DNA of 6,709 nt from JANNHK01 sp034408875 (GTDB taxonomy: Bacteria; Actinomycetota; Acidimicrobiia; IMCC26256; PALSA-610), in the NCBI GenBank assembly GCA_034408875.1, contig JAWXCJ010000297.1, positions 1 to 6,709 on the forward strand, given 5' to 3'. The notes below the pieces were generated by a model. It saw only the letters and a list, made by a program, of their open reading frames with translations, had not been told where the DNA came from and searched no databases. Positions 6,043 through 6,709 of this stretch are shown in pieces; the first letter of the stretch is position 1, and the number at the start of each line of letters is the position of its first letter. Both the position numbers and the translations under genes were made by a program.

Positions 6043-6709
6043 GTGATTTCGGTGGTGAGCCGGGCGCTTCCGAGCTCGGCCTCGCCGGCTGCGGCCACCG
6101 TCGTACTCGCGCGCACCTTGCGAGGTTTCGCCGACGGGTTCGTGAGTGTGTTGCTCGCGCAGTATCTCCTCGGACTCGGGTTCTCGGCGGTCGCAGTCGG
6201 CGCGATCGTCACCGCGACCCTCCTGGGTTCGGCGGCGATGACCCTGTGGTTCGGGCTCACCGCGCACCGCACGGGCCTGGTCACCCTGCTGACCGGCGCG
6301 TGTGTCCTGATGGCCCTGACCGGCATCGGGTTCGCCACGTTCACAACCGTCGGCCCACTGCTCGTGGTCGCCGCCCTCGGAACGCTGAACCCGACGGCCG
6401 GCGACGTCAGCGTCTTTCTCCCGACCGAACAAGCGCTCATCGCGGGCGAGGTCGACGACGCGGAGCGGCCGCGCCTCTTCGCGGTCTACAACGTCGGCGG
6501 CGCGATCGCCGGCGCGCTCGGCGCGCTTGCTTCGGGGCTGCCCTATGCCTTCGCGCACTGGTTCGACTGGGATCTCCTCACCGTGCAGCGCTTCGGGTTC
6601 TTCCTCTACGCCGCGATCGCGGTCGTGGTCTTTGTGTTGTTCCGAAGGCTTCCGCGCCGGCACCAGCGGCTGACGCCGGAGACGCCGGAGACGCCGGAGA
6701 CGCCGGAGA
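6043..6709 (+). CDS. Major facilitator superfamily (MFS) transporter, N-terminal half, runs off the window
   Basis: The frame is open from the GTG at 6043 to the right edge, giving 222 codons with no stop. It shows six hydrophobic segments: RGFADGFVSVLLAQYLLGLG, then AVGAIVTATLLGSAAMTLWFG, TGLVTLLTGACVLMALTGIGF, GPLLVVAALGTLNP, FAVYNVGGAIAGALGALASG and FGFFLYAAIAVVVFVLF. A basic, Pro-Thr-Glu repeated stretch follows and matches the central cytoplasmic loop between the two six-helix halves of an MFS protein. The opening RTLRGFADGFVSVLL is typical of a group of actinobacterial and other MFS exporters of unknown substrate. An in-frame stop at 6016-6018 limits the start; GTG 6043 is the first suitable codon, with GTG 6052 and 6055 as alternatives, and no strong ribosome site is visible. 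It is separated from the iron operon by decayed genes, so it probably has its own promoter. Substrate cannot be predicted. Confidence 0.8.
   Translation, partial: MISVVSRALPSSASPAAATVVLARTLRGFADGFVSVLLAQYLLGLGFSAVAVGAIVTATLLGSAAMTLWFGLTAHRTGLVTLLTGACVLMALTGIGFATFTTVGPLLVVAALGTLNPTAGDVSVFLPTEQALIAGEVDDAERPRLFAVYNVGGAIAGALGALASGLPYAFAHWFDWDLLTVQRFGFFLYAAIAVVVFVLFRRLPRRHQRLTPETPETPETPE
6673..6708 (+). repeat. Tandem 9-base repeat, four copies, at the window edge
   Basis: ACGCCGGAG is repeated four times without variation up to the right edge. In the transporter frame it encodes a Thr-Pro-Glu repeat in the predicted loop between helices 6 and 7. The unit is a multiple of three, so copy-number change would not disturb the frame. 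The true copy number is unknown because the window ends inside the array. Confidence 0.9.

Noticed and set aside
5524..6663. 379-codon minus-strand open frame as one protein
   Set aside because: Only a short internal hydrophobic piece (about 5934-5866) belongs to the PAP2 remnant; the rest is antisense of the MFS gene and the peroxidase relic.

Overview
The window is high-GC DNA with frequent GTG starts, 4-base stop/start overlaps and lipoproteins that begin with a Cys-Gly-Asp-rich or Ser/Gly-rich linker. This style fits an actinobacterium, perhaps an Acidimicrobiia-like lineage. That placement is an inference from composition and gene style only; no rRNA or marker gene is present.

Left part (1-1084): the C-terminal end of a flavin amine-oxidase-like protein runs rightward and overlaps, tail to tail by 75 bases, a leftward family 2 glycosyltransferase of the polyprenyl-phosphate mannose synthase type. 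A 61-base divergent intergenic region (1085-1145) holds nested inverted repeats that resemble a DtxR/IdeR metal-regulator operator.

Centre (1146-5139): a tightly coupled rightward operon. It encodes a ferric-iron ABC substrate-binding lipoprotein (FbpA/FutA-like, with the Tyr-Tyr iron-ligand pair), a fused two-domain permease (FbpB-like, two EAA loops), and a GT-C-like multi-pass membrane protein. Each junction is a 4-base overlap (GTGA, GTGA, ATGA). No ABC ATPase is present, so the transporter needs an ATPase from elsewhere.

Right part (5136-5945) is a gene graveyard. The fourth coupled gene starts as an EfeO-like lipoprotein, hits an in-frame TAG, resumes in the same frame as the start of the EfeO M75/imelysin-like domain, and then switches without a frame change into the C-terminus of an EfeB-type Dyp peroxidase. 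This looks like a collapsed efeO-efeB pair. It abuts, tail to tail, an inverted and frameshifted remnant of a PAP2 phosphatase carrying the SFPSGH motif. A new rightward gene (6043 to the end) encodes the N-terminal half of an MFS transporter, and the window stops inside a 9-base tandem repeat in its central loop.

Overall the window reads as an iron-acquisition locus where an Fbp-type ferric importer is intact except for its ATPase, while an Efe-type iron system survives only as fragments. Polyprenyl-sugar glycosylation genes are interleaved with it. I see no convincing wholly new system. The most unusual objects are the efeO'-'efeB relic and the placing of a GT-C membrane protein inside the iron operon.
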